Made by a program: the position numbers and the translations under genes. Positions 53,919 through 61,872 of a DNA stretch of 64,000 bases are shown here, piece after piece. This DNA comes from Pseudonocardia petroleophila (GTDB lineage: Bacteria; Actinomycetota; Actinomycetes; Mycobacteriales; Pseudonocardiaceae). The notes under the pieces are model-generated. The model searched no databases and was not told the origin of the DNA. It saw nothing but the letters and a program-made list of their open reading frames with translations. Every line of letters begins with the position of its first letter. Within the stretch, counting starts at the first letter, position 1. The stretch spans positions 3,665,501 through 3,729,500 of the forward strand of contig NZ_CP060131.1 in NCBI RefSeq assembly GCF_014235185.1. The letters are read 5' to 3'.

Positions 53919-54974
53919 TCACCCCTGTCGCTGGGTCTTCTTGTCCAGGAACCGGTCGGCGTGGAAGAAGTTCCCCTCGGGGCGCAGCGCGCGCAGCTGC
54001 TGCTCCACCGCGTCGACCATCGCCGGTGGGCCGCACACGTAGGCGTCGCAGGAGGTGAGCAGCTCGGTGGGGAGCCCGGCGAGGACGTCGGTGACCATAC
54101 CGCGGGCGCCCGACCAGCCCGAGTCGGGCGCTTCCTCCGACAGCGCGGGCACGAAGGTGTAGGACGTCCCCCAGGAGCCGGCCAGCGCCGCGGACTCCTC
54201 CAGGCAGTAGAGGTCGCGGGTGCTGCGGGCCCCGAACACGAACACGAAGTCGCGCCGGACGTCGTCGTCGCGGGCGGCCTCCAGGATCGACTTGATCGGG
54301 GCCAGACCGCTGCCTCCGGCCACGCACAGCACGGGCACGGCGGACGGCCGCAGCCACAGGTTGCCGAACGGGCCGACGACGCCGAGCCGGGTGCCGGTCC
54401 GGTCCTCGGCGAAGAGCCATTCGGTGAATTCGCCCCCGGGGGTCCGGCGGACGAAGAAGGTGAACTCGTCCTTGGGGCGGTCGGCGGCCCCCGTGGCGAA
54501 GGAGTAGCTGCGCGGACCTGACAGACCGTCGACGGTCAGTTCGGCGTACTGGCCCGCCGAGTACTCGAAGGGCTCGTCCACCCGGACGGTGACCTCCAGG
54601 ATGTCGTGGGTGAGCCCACGCTTGCCGACCATCTCCCCGTCGGTGTGCACCAACGGATGGTCGGGCATGTCGGCGAGATCGGCGACGTCGAGCTCGACGG
54701 CCCCGCGGGCCAGCGACTGGCAGGGGAGGATGTAGCGGTCCTTGAGCTCCTGGGACGACAGCGCGATTGCCGCGTCGGTGATCTCCCGGACCTTGCCGCT
54801 GATCAGCCGGGACTTGCAGGTGCCGCAGGTGCCCACGGTGCAGCTGTGCGGGAACGGGATCCCGGCGGCGAGCGCCTCGTTCAGGATCGAGTCCTTGCCG
54901 GTGGCCGGGAAGGATCTGCCCGACGGCAGGATGGTCACCGAGGTCGGTGTCCGGTCGCGTGTGAAGAACCTCAT
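53919..54974 (-). CDS. XylA-type oxygenase reductase ([2Fe-2S], FAD, NAD)
   Basis: The 351-residue reductase begins with a plant-type [2Fe-2S] domain (CTVGTCGTCKSRLISG and the fourth ligand in LPCQS). An FAD domain (RSYSFATG) and an NAD domain (VAGGSGLAPIKSILE) follow. This order and length match XylA/CymAb, the electron donors of membrane diiron hydroxylases. I chose the ATG at 54974 (MRFFTRD) over upstream GTG codons that lie in a tandem repeat. The gene ends exactly at the IS target duplication. It should feed the XylM-like hydroxylase encoded upstream. Confidence 0.93.
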   Translation of the reverse strand: MRFFTRDRTPTSVTILPSGRSFPATGKDSILNEALAAGIPFPHSCTVGTCGTCKSRLISGKVREITDAAIALSSQELKDRYILPCQSLARGAVELDVADLADMPDHPLVHTDGEMVGKRGLTHDILEVTVRVDEPFEYSAGQYAELTVDGLSGPRSYSFATGAADRPKDEFTFFVRRTPGGEFTEWLFAEDRTGTRLGVVGPFGNLWLRPSAVPVLCVAGGSGLAPIKSILEAARDDDVRRDFVFVFGARSTRDLYCLEESAALAGSWGTSYTFVPALSEEAPDSGWSGARGMVTDVLAGLPTELLTSCDAYVCGPPAMVDAVEQQLRALRPEGNFFHADRFLDKKTQRQG

Positions 54975-55010
54975 CACTGCCCTGTCTTCCTGGGTGAGTA
55001 CCGACGACGC

Positions 55011-55070
55011 GGTGGGCGCCGACACGGTGGGCGCCGACACGGTGGGCGCCGACACGGTGGGTGCCGACGC
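55011..55070 (-). repeat. 15-bp tandem repeat between the hydroxylase and reductase genes
   Basis: Four copies of GGTGGGCGCCGACAC occur head to tail (the last with two changes) in the 108-bp gap between the XylM-like stop and the reductase start. On the minus strand each unit contains an in-frame GTG, so they can be read as alternative upstream starts giving (SAPTV)n extensions of the reductase. Confidence 0.9.
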
Positions 55071-55082
55071 CCACGGCCGGAC

Positions 55083-56222
55083 CTACGCCATCCCCGACGG
55101 CTCCGGGTCGGCCTTGTCGCCGACACCGGCGCCGACCCACTCGGGCCAGCCGATCCGCCGATTCTCGACCATCGCCATGCGCTGCTCGTCGGGGGAGGCG
55201 AACCTCGTGTCCCAGTCCTGCAGCCGCGGCTTGGCGATGTAGCTGGTCCACACCGGCGGCACCAGGGCGCAGACGAAGCAGAGAAAGGCGCTGGGCATCT
55301 GCGCACCGTCGGTGCGCGGCTCGAGCTCGTAGAAGCGGTGCTTGCTGTCGAAGTGGTGCTCGATGTGGTTGGTGATCTCGACACCGAGCGGCCGGATGAT
55401 CGTCCCGAGGTGGTTCCAGGCGTGGTGCAGCTTGATGGGCGAGCCGGGCACCCGGACCATGCCGTAGTGCTGGAGGTAGTTGAAGCCCTCCACCAGCAGC
55501 TTGGAGAAGACCATCGTCGCGACGGCGACCAGCAGCCCGGCCCAGCCGGCGAAGTAGAGCACGGTCGCGCACAGGGCGGTCAGCAGCAGGATCTCGACGT
55601 ACACGGCGTTGCGCGGGTGGAAGATCGTCATGTCGCGCTTGCGCAGGGACCGGACGCTCGTGACCACGCCGTCCTTCCAGGCGCCGTAGGAGGCCTGCCA
55701 GACGAAGGCGTAGATGGTCTGGCCGCGCCGCGGCGTGTCGCTGTCGATCGGGGTGCACAGGTCGAGGTGATGGGTGAGCTTGTGGCCCACGTCGCGGTTC
55801 GGGTCGAGATAGACGGTGTTGTAGATCTTCGACACGGCGACGGGGAACCAGTGTCGGCGGTGCATGAGTTCGTGGGAGATGGGCAGGTTGGGTACCGCTC
55901 CGATCCACCCGACCGACAGCGCCATCCCGACGACCTGCCAGCCGCTCATCGCGCCGGGGGTGCCCGAGGTCCACTCGGTGAGTCGGCCGATGAACAGCGC
56001 CCACAGCCCGACCAGCAACGGGAGGTGGAGATAGAGGGGGATCTCGGCCAGGACCGGCCGGGAGAGCCTGCGGACCCCGTGGTCGGCCGGCAGCAGGATG
56101 TCGAGGGCCATCAGGACCGGGAAGGTGGCGATGCCGAGCCACGCCCACGACCCGCCGAGCCACAGCCCGGCGATCGCCGCGCCGACGACCGCCGTGACGA
56201 TGTAGTAGCGAAATGCACCCAT
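55083..56222 (-). CDS. XylM/CymA-type membrane diiron hydroxylase (AlkB family)
   Basis: The 379-residue membrane protein carries the three histidine boxes of alkane/xylene hydroxylases: HELMHRRH (from His117), HKLTHH (147-152) and NHIEHH (285-290), plus the NYLQHYG signature (248-254). About six helices surround them. From memory of the sequences it is much closer to xylene monooxygenase XylM and p-cymene monooxygenase CymAa than to AlkB (for example MDTLRYY-like start, DPNRDxxHxxTHH). The enzyme inserts oxygen into a methyl group of an alkyl-aromatic or similar compound, with electrons from the XylA-like reductase. GAGGA precedes the ATG. Confidence 0.93.
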   Translation of the reverse strand: MGAFRYYIVTAVVGAAIAGLWLGGSWAWLGIATFPVLMALDILLPADHGVRRLSRPVLAEIPLYLHLPLLVGLWALFIGRLTEWTSGTPGAMSGWQVVGMALSVGWIGAVPNLPISHELMHRRHWFPVAVSKIYNTVYLDPNRDVGHKLTHHLDLCTPIDSDTPRRGQTIYAFVWQASYGAWKDGVVTSVRSLRKRDMTIFHPRNAVYVEILLLTALCATVLYFAGWAGLLVAVATMVFSKLLVEGFNYLQHYGMVRVPGSPIKLHHAWNHLGTIIRPLGVEITNHIEHHFDSKHRFYELEPRTDGAQMPSAFLCFVCALVPPVWTSYIAKPRLQDWDTRFASPDEQRMAMVENRRIGWPEWVGAGVGDKADPEPSGMA

Positions 56223-56353
56223 GATGACGTCGATTCCTCACGCTCGAGTCGACCCGCGACGGCTCCGCGGATGGCGACGTTGCCTGCTTGCTTGTTGCGG
56301 TGCTGTGTCGTGCTGCCCCTGCCGGTCATGTGCCCTGCTGGTCGTGCCGTCGC

Positions 56354-56635
56354 TCAGGTCGCTGCGGGTACGTCGCCCGTCGTCTCGCGCACGCTGTCCA
56401 TCACATGCACGATCAGCCGGTATGCCGCCGCCGCGTCCTGAAGGGGGGCCGCGGCCATCCCGTCGAGGTGGGGCAGGGCCCGGGCGGCGTAGGCGTCCGT
56501 ATGCAGGATGGGGACCAGTTCGGCCTCGGTCAGCAGTAGGTCCACGGTGGGGAAGTCGCCGCTGATCCGCCCGTCGGTCCAGGTGACGTGCACCAGGCTG
56601 CCGTTGCGGGAGCCCTTGACGGTGAAGGTGCTCAT
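56354..56635 (-). CDS. Small protein of the oxygenase operon, unknown
   Basis: The 93-residue protein has a beta-rich first half (STFTVKGSRNGSLVHVTWTD GRISG) and a helical second half (TEAELVPILHTDAYAARALP). It starts within the previous gene's stop (ATGA at 56632-56635) and lies 131 bp before the XylM-like gene. The lack of known motifs and the size suggest an effector or small subunit like those of soluble diiron oxygenases. A decayed copy is seen at 41707-41800. Confidence 0.8.
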   Translation of the reverse strand: MSTFTVKGSRNGSLVHVTWTDGRISGDFPTVDLLLTEAELVPILHTDAYAARALPHLDGMAAAPLQDAAAAYRLIVHVMDSVRETTGDVPAAT

Positions 56636-56922
56636 CGCTGCACGCCGACGGCCTGCCACACCTGCAGCAGCGCCTCCTCGTCACCGAGGTCGGTGTCCCA
56701 GCCGTAGGGCTTGGCGAAGGTGAACGTCTGCGGTTCCGGGTAGGTCGCGTCGCTGGTGTCATACATGGTGACCGAGACCGACCGTTCGCCGACGGCCACG
56801 AAGAAGAACTCCCGGTAGTCCGACAGCGCCACCTCGAACAGCGCCACCTTCGGGTCCGGCCGGACCACCTGGACCCGCCACCCGCTGGACCCGCGGGCGA
56901 GCAGCGGGTCGGTGGCGGTCAT
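56632..56922 (-). CDS. Small protein of the oxygenase operon, unknown
   Basis: The 96-residue protein is beta-rich (GWRVQVVRPDPKVALFEVAL, REFFFVAVGERSVSVTMYDT) and ends with DLGDEEALLQVWQAVGVQR. Both of its ends overlap neighbours by ATGA, so it is co-translated with the PaaA-like protein and the next small protein. It could be a PaaB-like structural or regulatory subunit, but no PaaB motif is recognisable. A start-region remnant lies at 41820-41850. Confidence 0.8.
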   Translation of the reverse strand: MTATDPLLARGSSGWRVQVVRPDPKVALFEVALSDYREFFFVAVGERSVSVTMYDTSDATYPEPQTFTFAKPYGWDTDLGDEEALLQVWQAVGVQR

Positions 56923-57644
56923 CAGAGGAACCGCCGGTTTGCGGCGTCCGCGGGCACCGAGATGCCCAGCGCCTCGACCATCGGCCGGGTGTCGGCGACG
57001 TACTGCTGGCGCAGGTCCTCGTTGTTCTTGGTGCGCAGGCCCCAGCGGACGTAGGCGTCGGAGAAGTTCGAGTCCGACCGGCCGAACATGTCCAGCGCGG
57101 CCGGCCACCAGATCTTGATCTTCTCGTTCGCCTCGTCGAGACCCTCGGGCGTGGAGCAGATGCGCTTGAGGTTGCTCATGCCGAACGTGGCGTGGAAGAC
57201 CTCGTCCTTGTGCAGGCGCTCGGCGACGGAGAGCAGCGGCTCGTAGGGCACGCCCTCCCACGTCTCGCCGATGTAGCAGCCGACCCGGTCACCGAGGCCG
57301 TTGAAGTAGGCCAGGTCGCAGAACGAGTCGATCGGCAGGTGGAACAGGTACTGCTTGATCGGGGCGTCGATCGGGCCGACCCCGAGCCCCTCCAGGATCC
57401 GGGCGGTGATCACCCCGTGCTCGACCTCCTGGGCCATCAGCTTGGCGAAGGTCGTCTTCAGGCGCTCGGTCGGGCACAGCGTCATGCACCTGTTCCACAG
57501 CTTCCCGAGCAACTCCGTGTAGTGCGGGTTGGTCGAGTTCTCCAGGTGGTGGCTGAGCATGCGGACGAGGAGTTCGTGGAACTCCGCGGGCATCTCCGGA
57601 TCGCCCTCCCGGTAGACCCGGCGTGGCACCTCGGTGATCGTCAC
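56922..57644 (-). CDS. PaaA-like ferritin-fold diiron oxygenase subunit
   Basis: The 240-residue protein has two helix-borne metal motifs, Glu73-x-x-His76 (QEVEHG) and Glu148-x-x-His151 (DEVFHATFG). Glu44 and Glu127 are likely bridging ligands. Its C-terminal part (WWPAALDMFGRSDSNFSDAY, LRTKNNEDLRQQYVADTRPM) follows PaaA of the phenylacetyl-CoA epoxidase. It is about 70 residues shorter than PaaA, and no PaaC gene is nearby. The GTG at 57644 heads the operon behind GGGAG. The substrate may be an aroyl- or acyl-CoA or a free compound. Confidence 0.85.
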   Translation of the reverse strand: MTITEVPRRVYREGDPEMPAEFHELLVRMLSHHLENSTNPHYTELLGKLWNRCMTLCPTERLKTTFAKLMAQEVEHGVITARILEGLGVGPIDAPIKQYLFHLPIDSFCDLAYFNGLGDRVGCYIGETWEGVPYEPLLSVAERLHKDEVFHATFGMSNLKRICSTPEGLDEANEKIKIWWPAALDMFGRSDSNFSDAYVRWGLRTKNNEDLRQQYVADTRPMVEALGISVPADAANRRFL

Positions 57645-57820
57645 GGGTACTCCCTTCGTCGACGTGTGACGCGTACCATATGCGCCGCGGCAGAGTTTCG
57701 TCAACCGACGGGTCGGATGAATTATTCAGTGGGCACTCTTGACGTGACCGTGCCCGGTCCTCCATTCTCCCGACCAGCGGGTTGGGCGAACTCCAGCCCC
57801 CCGGCGACGCGGAGGTCGAC

Positions 57821-58213
57821 GTGGACGAAGGCGCGAAAGGGCGCACCCTGGCAGAGGCGGATCTCGTGGTCACGCCCGAGCTGCTGGCCCGCCTGGCGGG
57901 CGCACTCGGAACGGACAGCGGGCCGCAGACCGCCGGCCTCGTGCCGTCGTTCGCCGCGACGGTCGGCGGGGAGTCCACGGTCGTGGACGGGCTCGGGCTG
58001 GACCTGTCGCGGGCGCTGCTGGGCGGGCTCGGCTACGAGTGGGAGCGACCGTTCGTGCCGGGCGAGACCGTGCGCGTCCGGGTCACCGTCGAGGACGTGT
58101 TCGCCAAGGGCGCCAACCAGTTCGGGGTGGTGGTCGCCGAGTACACCGACGGCGACGGCGCGGTCGTGCAGCGCCAGTCGATCACGTTCGTCGAGAGGGC
58201 GGCCACGTCGTGA
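57821..58213 (+). CDS. MaoC-like N-terminal (FAS1-type) dehydratase domain protein
   Basis: The 130-residue hotdog-like protein matches the MaoC_dehydrat_N type (VVTPELLARLAGALGTDSGP, LGGLGYEWERPFVPGETVRV, QRQSITFVERA). In such pairs this half lacks the catalytic residues and dimerises with the active half encoded next. GGAGG stands just before the GTG at 57821, which I prefer to a TTG at 57782. It is first of a plus-strand operon divergent from the oxygenase operon. Confidence 0.8.
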   Translation: MDEGAKGRTLAEADLVVTPELLARLAGALGTDSGPQTAGLVPSFAATVGGESTVVDGLGLDLSRALLGGLGYEWERPFVPGETVRVRVTVEDVFAKGANQFGVVVAEYTDGDGAVVQRQSITFVERAATS

Positions 58214-58563
58214 ACATCGTCGAAGCGACCTGCACCCCGGTCAGCCGGGTGCAGATCTCCCGGTACGCCGGGGCCGTCAACGACTACAACCCGGTGCACG
58301 TCGACGAGGAGTTCGCCAAGGCCGCCGGCCTGCCCTCGGTGATCGCGCACGGCCCGCTGACCGTCGCGTTGGCGCTGGACGCCGTCGTCGCGCAGCTCGG
58401 CCCGGACGCGCTGCGCTCGGCCACGGCGCGGCTCTCGGCCCCGGTGTTCCCGGGCGACGAGCTGACCGTCGTCCCCACCGACAAGGGGATCGAGGTCCGC
58501 AAGGCCGACGGGACGGTCGTGGCCACGGTGGCGCTCACGCTGGCCGCCGCGGACGGTGCCTGA
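58210..58563 (+). CDS. MaoC-like enoyl-CoA hydratase, catalytic half
   Basis: The 117-residue protein contains the hydratase-2 motif ISRYAGAVNDYNPVHVDEEF with the catalytic Asp/His pair, then GLPSVIAHGPLTVALALDAV. With the preceding protein it should form an R-specific enoyl-CoA hydratase of the split type used in steroid and aromatic side-chain degradation. GTGA overlap with the upstream gene. Confidence 0.88.
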   Translation: MNIVEATCTPVSRVQISRYAGAVNDYNPVHVDEEFAKAAGLPSVIAHGPLTVALALDAVVAQLGPDALRSATARLSAPVFPGDELTVVPTDKGIEVRKADGTVVATVALTLAAADGA

Positions 58564-59354
58564 TGGGCTACGAGCACCTCATGACCGAGGAGCGCGCCGG
58601 CGGTGTCCGCGTGCTGACGCTCAACCGCCCGGACCGGCTCAACGCGTGGAACTCCCGGATGCGCTCGGAGATGCGCGACGCCGTCGAGGACGCCGCCGGT
58701 GACCCGCAGGTCCGGGTGCTGGTGCTGACCGGGGCCGGTCGCGGGTTCTCCGCGGGCGAGGACGTCAGCGAGATGGGCGACCTCACGGCGATGGGCACGC
58801 GCGGGTTCCGCGCACTGGCCCGCGGCATCCACGACGTCTTCGACACCGTCGAGGCCATGGAGGTGCCGGTCATCGCGGCGGTGGAGGGGGTCGCCGCGGG
58901 CGGCGGCTTCGAGCTCGCCCTGTCCTGCGACTTCCGGGTGGCCGGCGAGAGCGCCCGGTTCGTCATGCCCGAGGCCAAGGTCGGGCTGATCCCCGGCTCG
59001 GGCGGCTGCTCGCGGCTGGTCCGGCACGTCGGGCTGGGGCGGGCGAAGGAGCTGGTGATGCTCGGCGGCACGCTGCGCGCGCCGCGAGCACTGGATCTGG
59101 GGCTGGCCACCGAGGTGGTAGCCGACGGCGGCGCGCTAGAGGCCGCCGTCGCCATGGCCGGTCGGCTCGCCACGATGGCGCCGCTGGCGCTGGGGATGGC
59201 CAAGCTCGTGCTCAACACCTGCACCGATGTCGACGCCGAGACCGGGCGCCGGCTGGAGCGGCTGGGGCAGAGCGTGCTCAAGACCACCGAGGACCACCGG
59301 GAGGGCGCGCTGGCGTTCCTCGAGAAGCGCCCGCCGCAGTGGCAGGGCCGGTAG
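58563..59354 (+). CDS. Enoyl-CoA hydratase/isomerase (crotonase family)
   Basis: The 263-residue crotonase has the oxyanion-hole segments GAGRGFSAGEDVSEMG and AAVEGVAAGGGFELALSCDF. Both catalytic glutamates are present, one in GGGFE and one in MPEAKVGLIPGSGG, so it is probably a hydratase. It starts within the preceding stop (TGATG). With two MaoC-type genes just upstream, the operon encodes two stereochemically distinct hydration steps. Confidence 0.93.
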   Translation: MGYEHLMTEERAGGVRVLTLNRPDRLNAWNSRMRSEMRDAVEDAAGDPQVRVLVLTGAGRGFSAGEDVSEMGDLTAMGTRGFRALARGIHDVFDTVEAMEVPVIAAVEGVAAGGGFELALSCDFRVAGESARFVMPEAKVGLIPGSGGCSRLVRHVGLGRAKELVMLGGTLRAPRALDLGLATEVVADGGALEAAVAMAGRLATMAPLALGMAKLVLNTCTDVDAETGRRLERLGQSVLKTTEDHREGALAFLEKRPPQWQGR

Positions 59355-59362
59355 GAGGAGTC

Positions 59363-60736
59363 GTGACCACAGTGGAGAAGTCCCGGCTCTGGAACGCGCC
59401 GACCCAGACCGCCCCGCGCGAGACGCTCGACGCGTTGCACCTCGAACGCATCCGCCACCTCGTCGGCTGGGCCTACGAGAACTCGCCGCTGCACCGGCGC
59501 ATCTACGACGCGGCCGGGGTCAAGCCCGCCGATATCCGCACCTGGGACGACTACCATCACAAGTTGCCCTTCACCGACAAACCGCATTACGTGGCCGACC
59601 AGGAGGCCAGTGCCGACGGGTTCGGCGGCATCGCCCGCGGGCCGGAGACGTGGCAGCAGTACTTCCACACCACCGGCACCACCGGCCGGTTCCTCAACGA
59701 GGCCTTCACCCACTACGAGCTGCACAAGGCGGGGTCGCAGTACTGCTACGGCTTGTGGGACCACGGGATCCGGCCGTCGGACTCGATGTACTTCTGCTTC
59801 GACTTCGGCATGTGGATCGGGCTCTGGAGCTTCTACTGGGGCGCCCGCAACCTCGGGCTGACGATCATCTCCGGTGGCGGGGTCAGCGGCGTGGAACGCG
59901 TCCGGCAGATCATGGAGCGGCGCCCCACCATCGTCTGCGGCACGCCCACCTACCTGCTGCACCTCGCCGAGGTGGCCAGGCGCGAGGGCCTCGACGTCCG
60001 CGACGCCGGGGTGCGCATGCTCGCCGGTGGCGGCGAGGCCGGCTTCTCCATCCCCGCCACCCGCGACCAGCTGAAGCAGGCGTGGGGGGCCGAGCAGGTC
60101 TACGACGCCTACGGCGTGGGCGAGGCCCTGTTCATCGGCCAGTCCTGCAACGAGTGGGGCGGCGGGGTGCACGTGATCGAGGACGTCTGCCACTCCTATG
60201 CCGTCGACCCGGCGTCCGGCGAGCCGGTCACGTCGTCGGACGCGGTCGGCGAGCACGTGCTGACCAGCTACACGCATTTCGCGCAGCCGTTCATCAAGTA
60301 CCGCACGCACGATCTCGTCCGCATCGACGACGCACCCGACCACGGCTGCGGCTGGACGTGGAAGCACATGCCCGGCACGGTGCTCGGCCGCGCCGACTTC
60401 ATGGTCACCATCCGCGGGGTCAACGTCTATCCGACGGCGGTGGAGAACCTGATCGGCGAGGTGGCGGGCCTGTCCAACCACTACGAGCTGCACATCAGCC
60501 GCGTCGACGGGATGGACCGCATGCTCGTCAAGGTGGAGGCCGCGGCGCCCGGGGCCGACGGTGCGGAGCTCGGCGGACGCCTCGGCGGGTACCTCCGGGA
60601 GAACCTGGGCGTCCGGTTGGAGACCGAGATCCTCGAGGCGGGCGCGCTGCCGCGCTACGAGCTGAAGACCAGGCGGATCTTCGACAGCCGCTCGGCCGAC
60701 GAGCGGCCCGTCGTGACGTTGGGAGAGAAGCTGTGA
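59363..60736 (+). CDS. PaaK-like aryl-CoA ligase (AMP-forming)
   Basis: The 457-residue protein resembles phenylacetate-CoA ligases: RIRHLVGWAYENSPLHRRIY, the P-loop FHTTGTTGRFLNEAF (Ser-Gly-Thr-Thr-Gly in PaaK, here TTGTTG), VYDAYGVGEALF in place of the usual YGxTE, and GRADFMVTIRGVNVYPTAVE. The altered adenylate motif suggests an unusual substrate. AGGAGGAG precedes the GTG. A small protein gene overlaps its end. It probably activates the acid produced by upstream oxidation. Confidence 0.9.
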   Translation: MTTVEKSRLWNAPTQTAPRETLDALHLERIRHLVGWAYENSPLHRRIYDAAGVKPADIRTWDDYHHKLPFTDKPHYVADQEASADGFGGIARGPETWQQYFHTTGTTGRFLNEAFTHYELHKAGSQYCYGLWDHGIRPSDSMYFCFDFGMWIGLWSFYWGARNLGLTIISGGGVSGVERVRQIMERRPTIVCGTPTYLLHLAEVARREGLDVRDAGVRMLAGGGEAGFSIPATRDQLKQAWGAEQVYDAYGVGEALFIGQSCNEWGGGVHVIEDVCHSYAVDPASGEPVTSSDAVGEHVLTSYTHFAQPFIKYRTHDLVRIDDAPDHGCGWTWKHMPGTVLGRADFMVTIRGVNVYPTAVENLIGEVAGLSNHYELHISRVDGMDRMLVKVEAAAPGADGAELGGRLGGYLRENLGVRLETEILEAGALPRYELKTRRIFDSRSADERPVVTLGEKL

Positions 60737-60978
60737 CGACCGTACAGATCCCGGTGCAGGCGTCCCCGCCGGTGCTCGGGGGCCTGCCCGACCTGCAGCG
60801 CGAGCGGCTCGCCGCGCTGCGGGCGGGCCTGCTGTCCGAGCAGTCCGAAGCGGTCAGCCCGGCCGTCGGGCGGGCGCTGGAGATGGCCGACGCGTACCTG
60901 TTCCTCGCCCTGGGCTACCTGGGGCACACCGACGAGCTGTTTCCGGGGGAGTCGGCTCCGGAGGCGCCGCCGCCGTGA
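60733..60978 (+). CDS. Small helical protein coupled to the CoA ligase
   Basis: The 81-residue protein is mostly helical (LPDLQRERLAALRAGLLSEQ, GRALEMADAYLFLALGYLG) with a Pro/Glu-rich tail. Its GTG overlaps the ligase stop (GTGA). No family is recognised; coupling suggests a partner of the ligase. It ends 26 bp before the convergent GntR gene. Confidence 0.7.
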   Translation: MTTVQIPVQASPPVLGGLPDLQRERLAALRAGLLSEQSEAVSPAVGRALEMADAYLFLALGYLGHTDELFPGESAPEAPPP

Positions 60979-61004
60979 CACCGACCCGCGCCGGCGTGGA
61001 CCGC

Positions 61005-61721
61005 TCAGGGGCCGGGGGAGCGGGCGGGGTCGTCCTCGCGTACGAGGTCGCGGTGGTGCAGTCGCAGGGCCTTGTCCAGGGCCTCGCCGTCGCGGTGGCG
61101 CACCGCGGAGACGATCTCCCGGTGCACGTCGATGTTGTGCCGGAGCAGGTCGTCGGTGCCCTCGACCAGCACCGCCCGCACGAGTCCGGCGTCGATCAAC
61201 GTCACGATCGCCTCGTGCACGTCGGCGAGCACGGCGAGCCGGGACGCCCGCGCCAGCACCCGGTGCAGGCGCAGGTTGGCCGCGAGATAGCCCGCCGCGT
61301 CGGGGGCGCGCTCCATCTCGTCGAGCGCCCAGTCCATGTCGCGCAGGTCCTCGGGGGTGGCGCGGTCCAGGGCCACCCGGGTCAGCAGGTCCTCGAGATG
61401 GGAGCGGGTCTCGAACAGCTCCAGCGGATCACGGCCGGTGCCGGAGAACCACAGGTCCAGCCCGCCCAGCCGGACGTGTGGCGGCAGCGAGGCGACGAAC
61501 ACCCCGCCGCCAGGCCCGGTGCGGACCTCGACGAGCCCGCGGTCGCGCAGGATCCGCAGCGACTCGTTCATCACCGTCGGGCTGACCTCGTAGTGCGCCA
61601 TCAGGTCGGTGCGCCGGCCCAGCGTGCTGCCGACCGGGGTGCGTTCGGCGAGCAGGGTCTGCTCGATGCGGCCGGCGACGTCCTGCGCGCGGGACCTCCG
61701 AGGTCCGGGGGGAGCGGGCAT
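61005..61721 (-). CDS. GntR family (FadR-type) regulator
   Basis: The 238-residue protein has an N-terminal winged helix (DVAGRIEQTLLAERTPVGST, RRTDLMAHYEVSPTVMNESL, VRTGPGGGVFVAS) and a C-terminal all-helical FCD ligand domain (ETRSHLEDLLTRVALDRATP, LRLHRVLARASR, HREIVSAVRHRDGEALDKAL). FCD domains often bind carboxylic acids through a metal. I chose the ATG at 61721 (AGGAG upstream); the open frame extends to 61742. It is divergent from the amidohydrolase gene with matching inverted sites between them. Confidence 0.9.
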   Translation of the reverse strand: MPAPPGPRRSRAQDVAGRIEQTLLAERTPVGSTLGRRTDLMAHYEVSPTVMNESLRILRDRGLVEVRTGPGGGVFVASLPPHVRLGGLDLWFSGTGRDPLELFETRSHLEDLLTRVALDRATPEDLRDMDWALDEMERAPDAAGYLAANLRLHRVLARASRLAVLADVHEAIVTLIDAGLVRAVLVEGTDDLLRHNIDVHREIVSAVRHRDGEALDKALRLHHRDLVREDDPARSPGP

Positions 61722-61733
61722 GGTGCTCCTTCG

Positions 61734-61815
61734 TGTATGCACAAAGAGAGGCCTGATCGCCGACGATCACGGATCTCGCATATTCAACCACGCTTCTTCT
61801 TGAATCGTGCATACA
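61734..61815. promoter_or_regulatory. Paired GntR-type operator sites
   Basis: TGTATGCAC (61734-61742) and its reverse complement GTGCATACA (61807-61815) flank the divergent promoter region between the GntR gene and the amidohydrolase gene. Each is itself near-palindromic (TGT-ATGC-ACA for the first), in line with the GT-N-AC pattern of FadR-type sites. One covers the GntR promoter, the other the catabolic promoter. Confidence 0.6.
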
Positions 61816-61872
61816 TGAAGGCTAGGTTCGTGTCGCCAGACCGTGCAACGACGTACGTGTGGAGGTGTCCCG

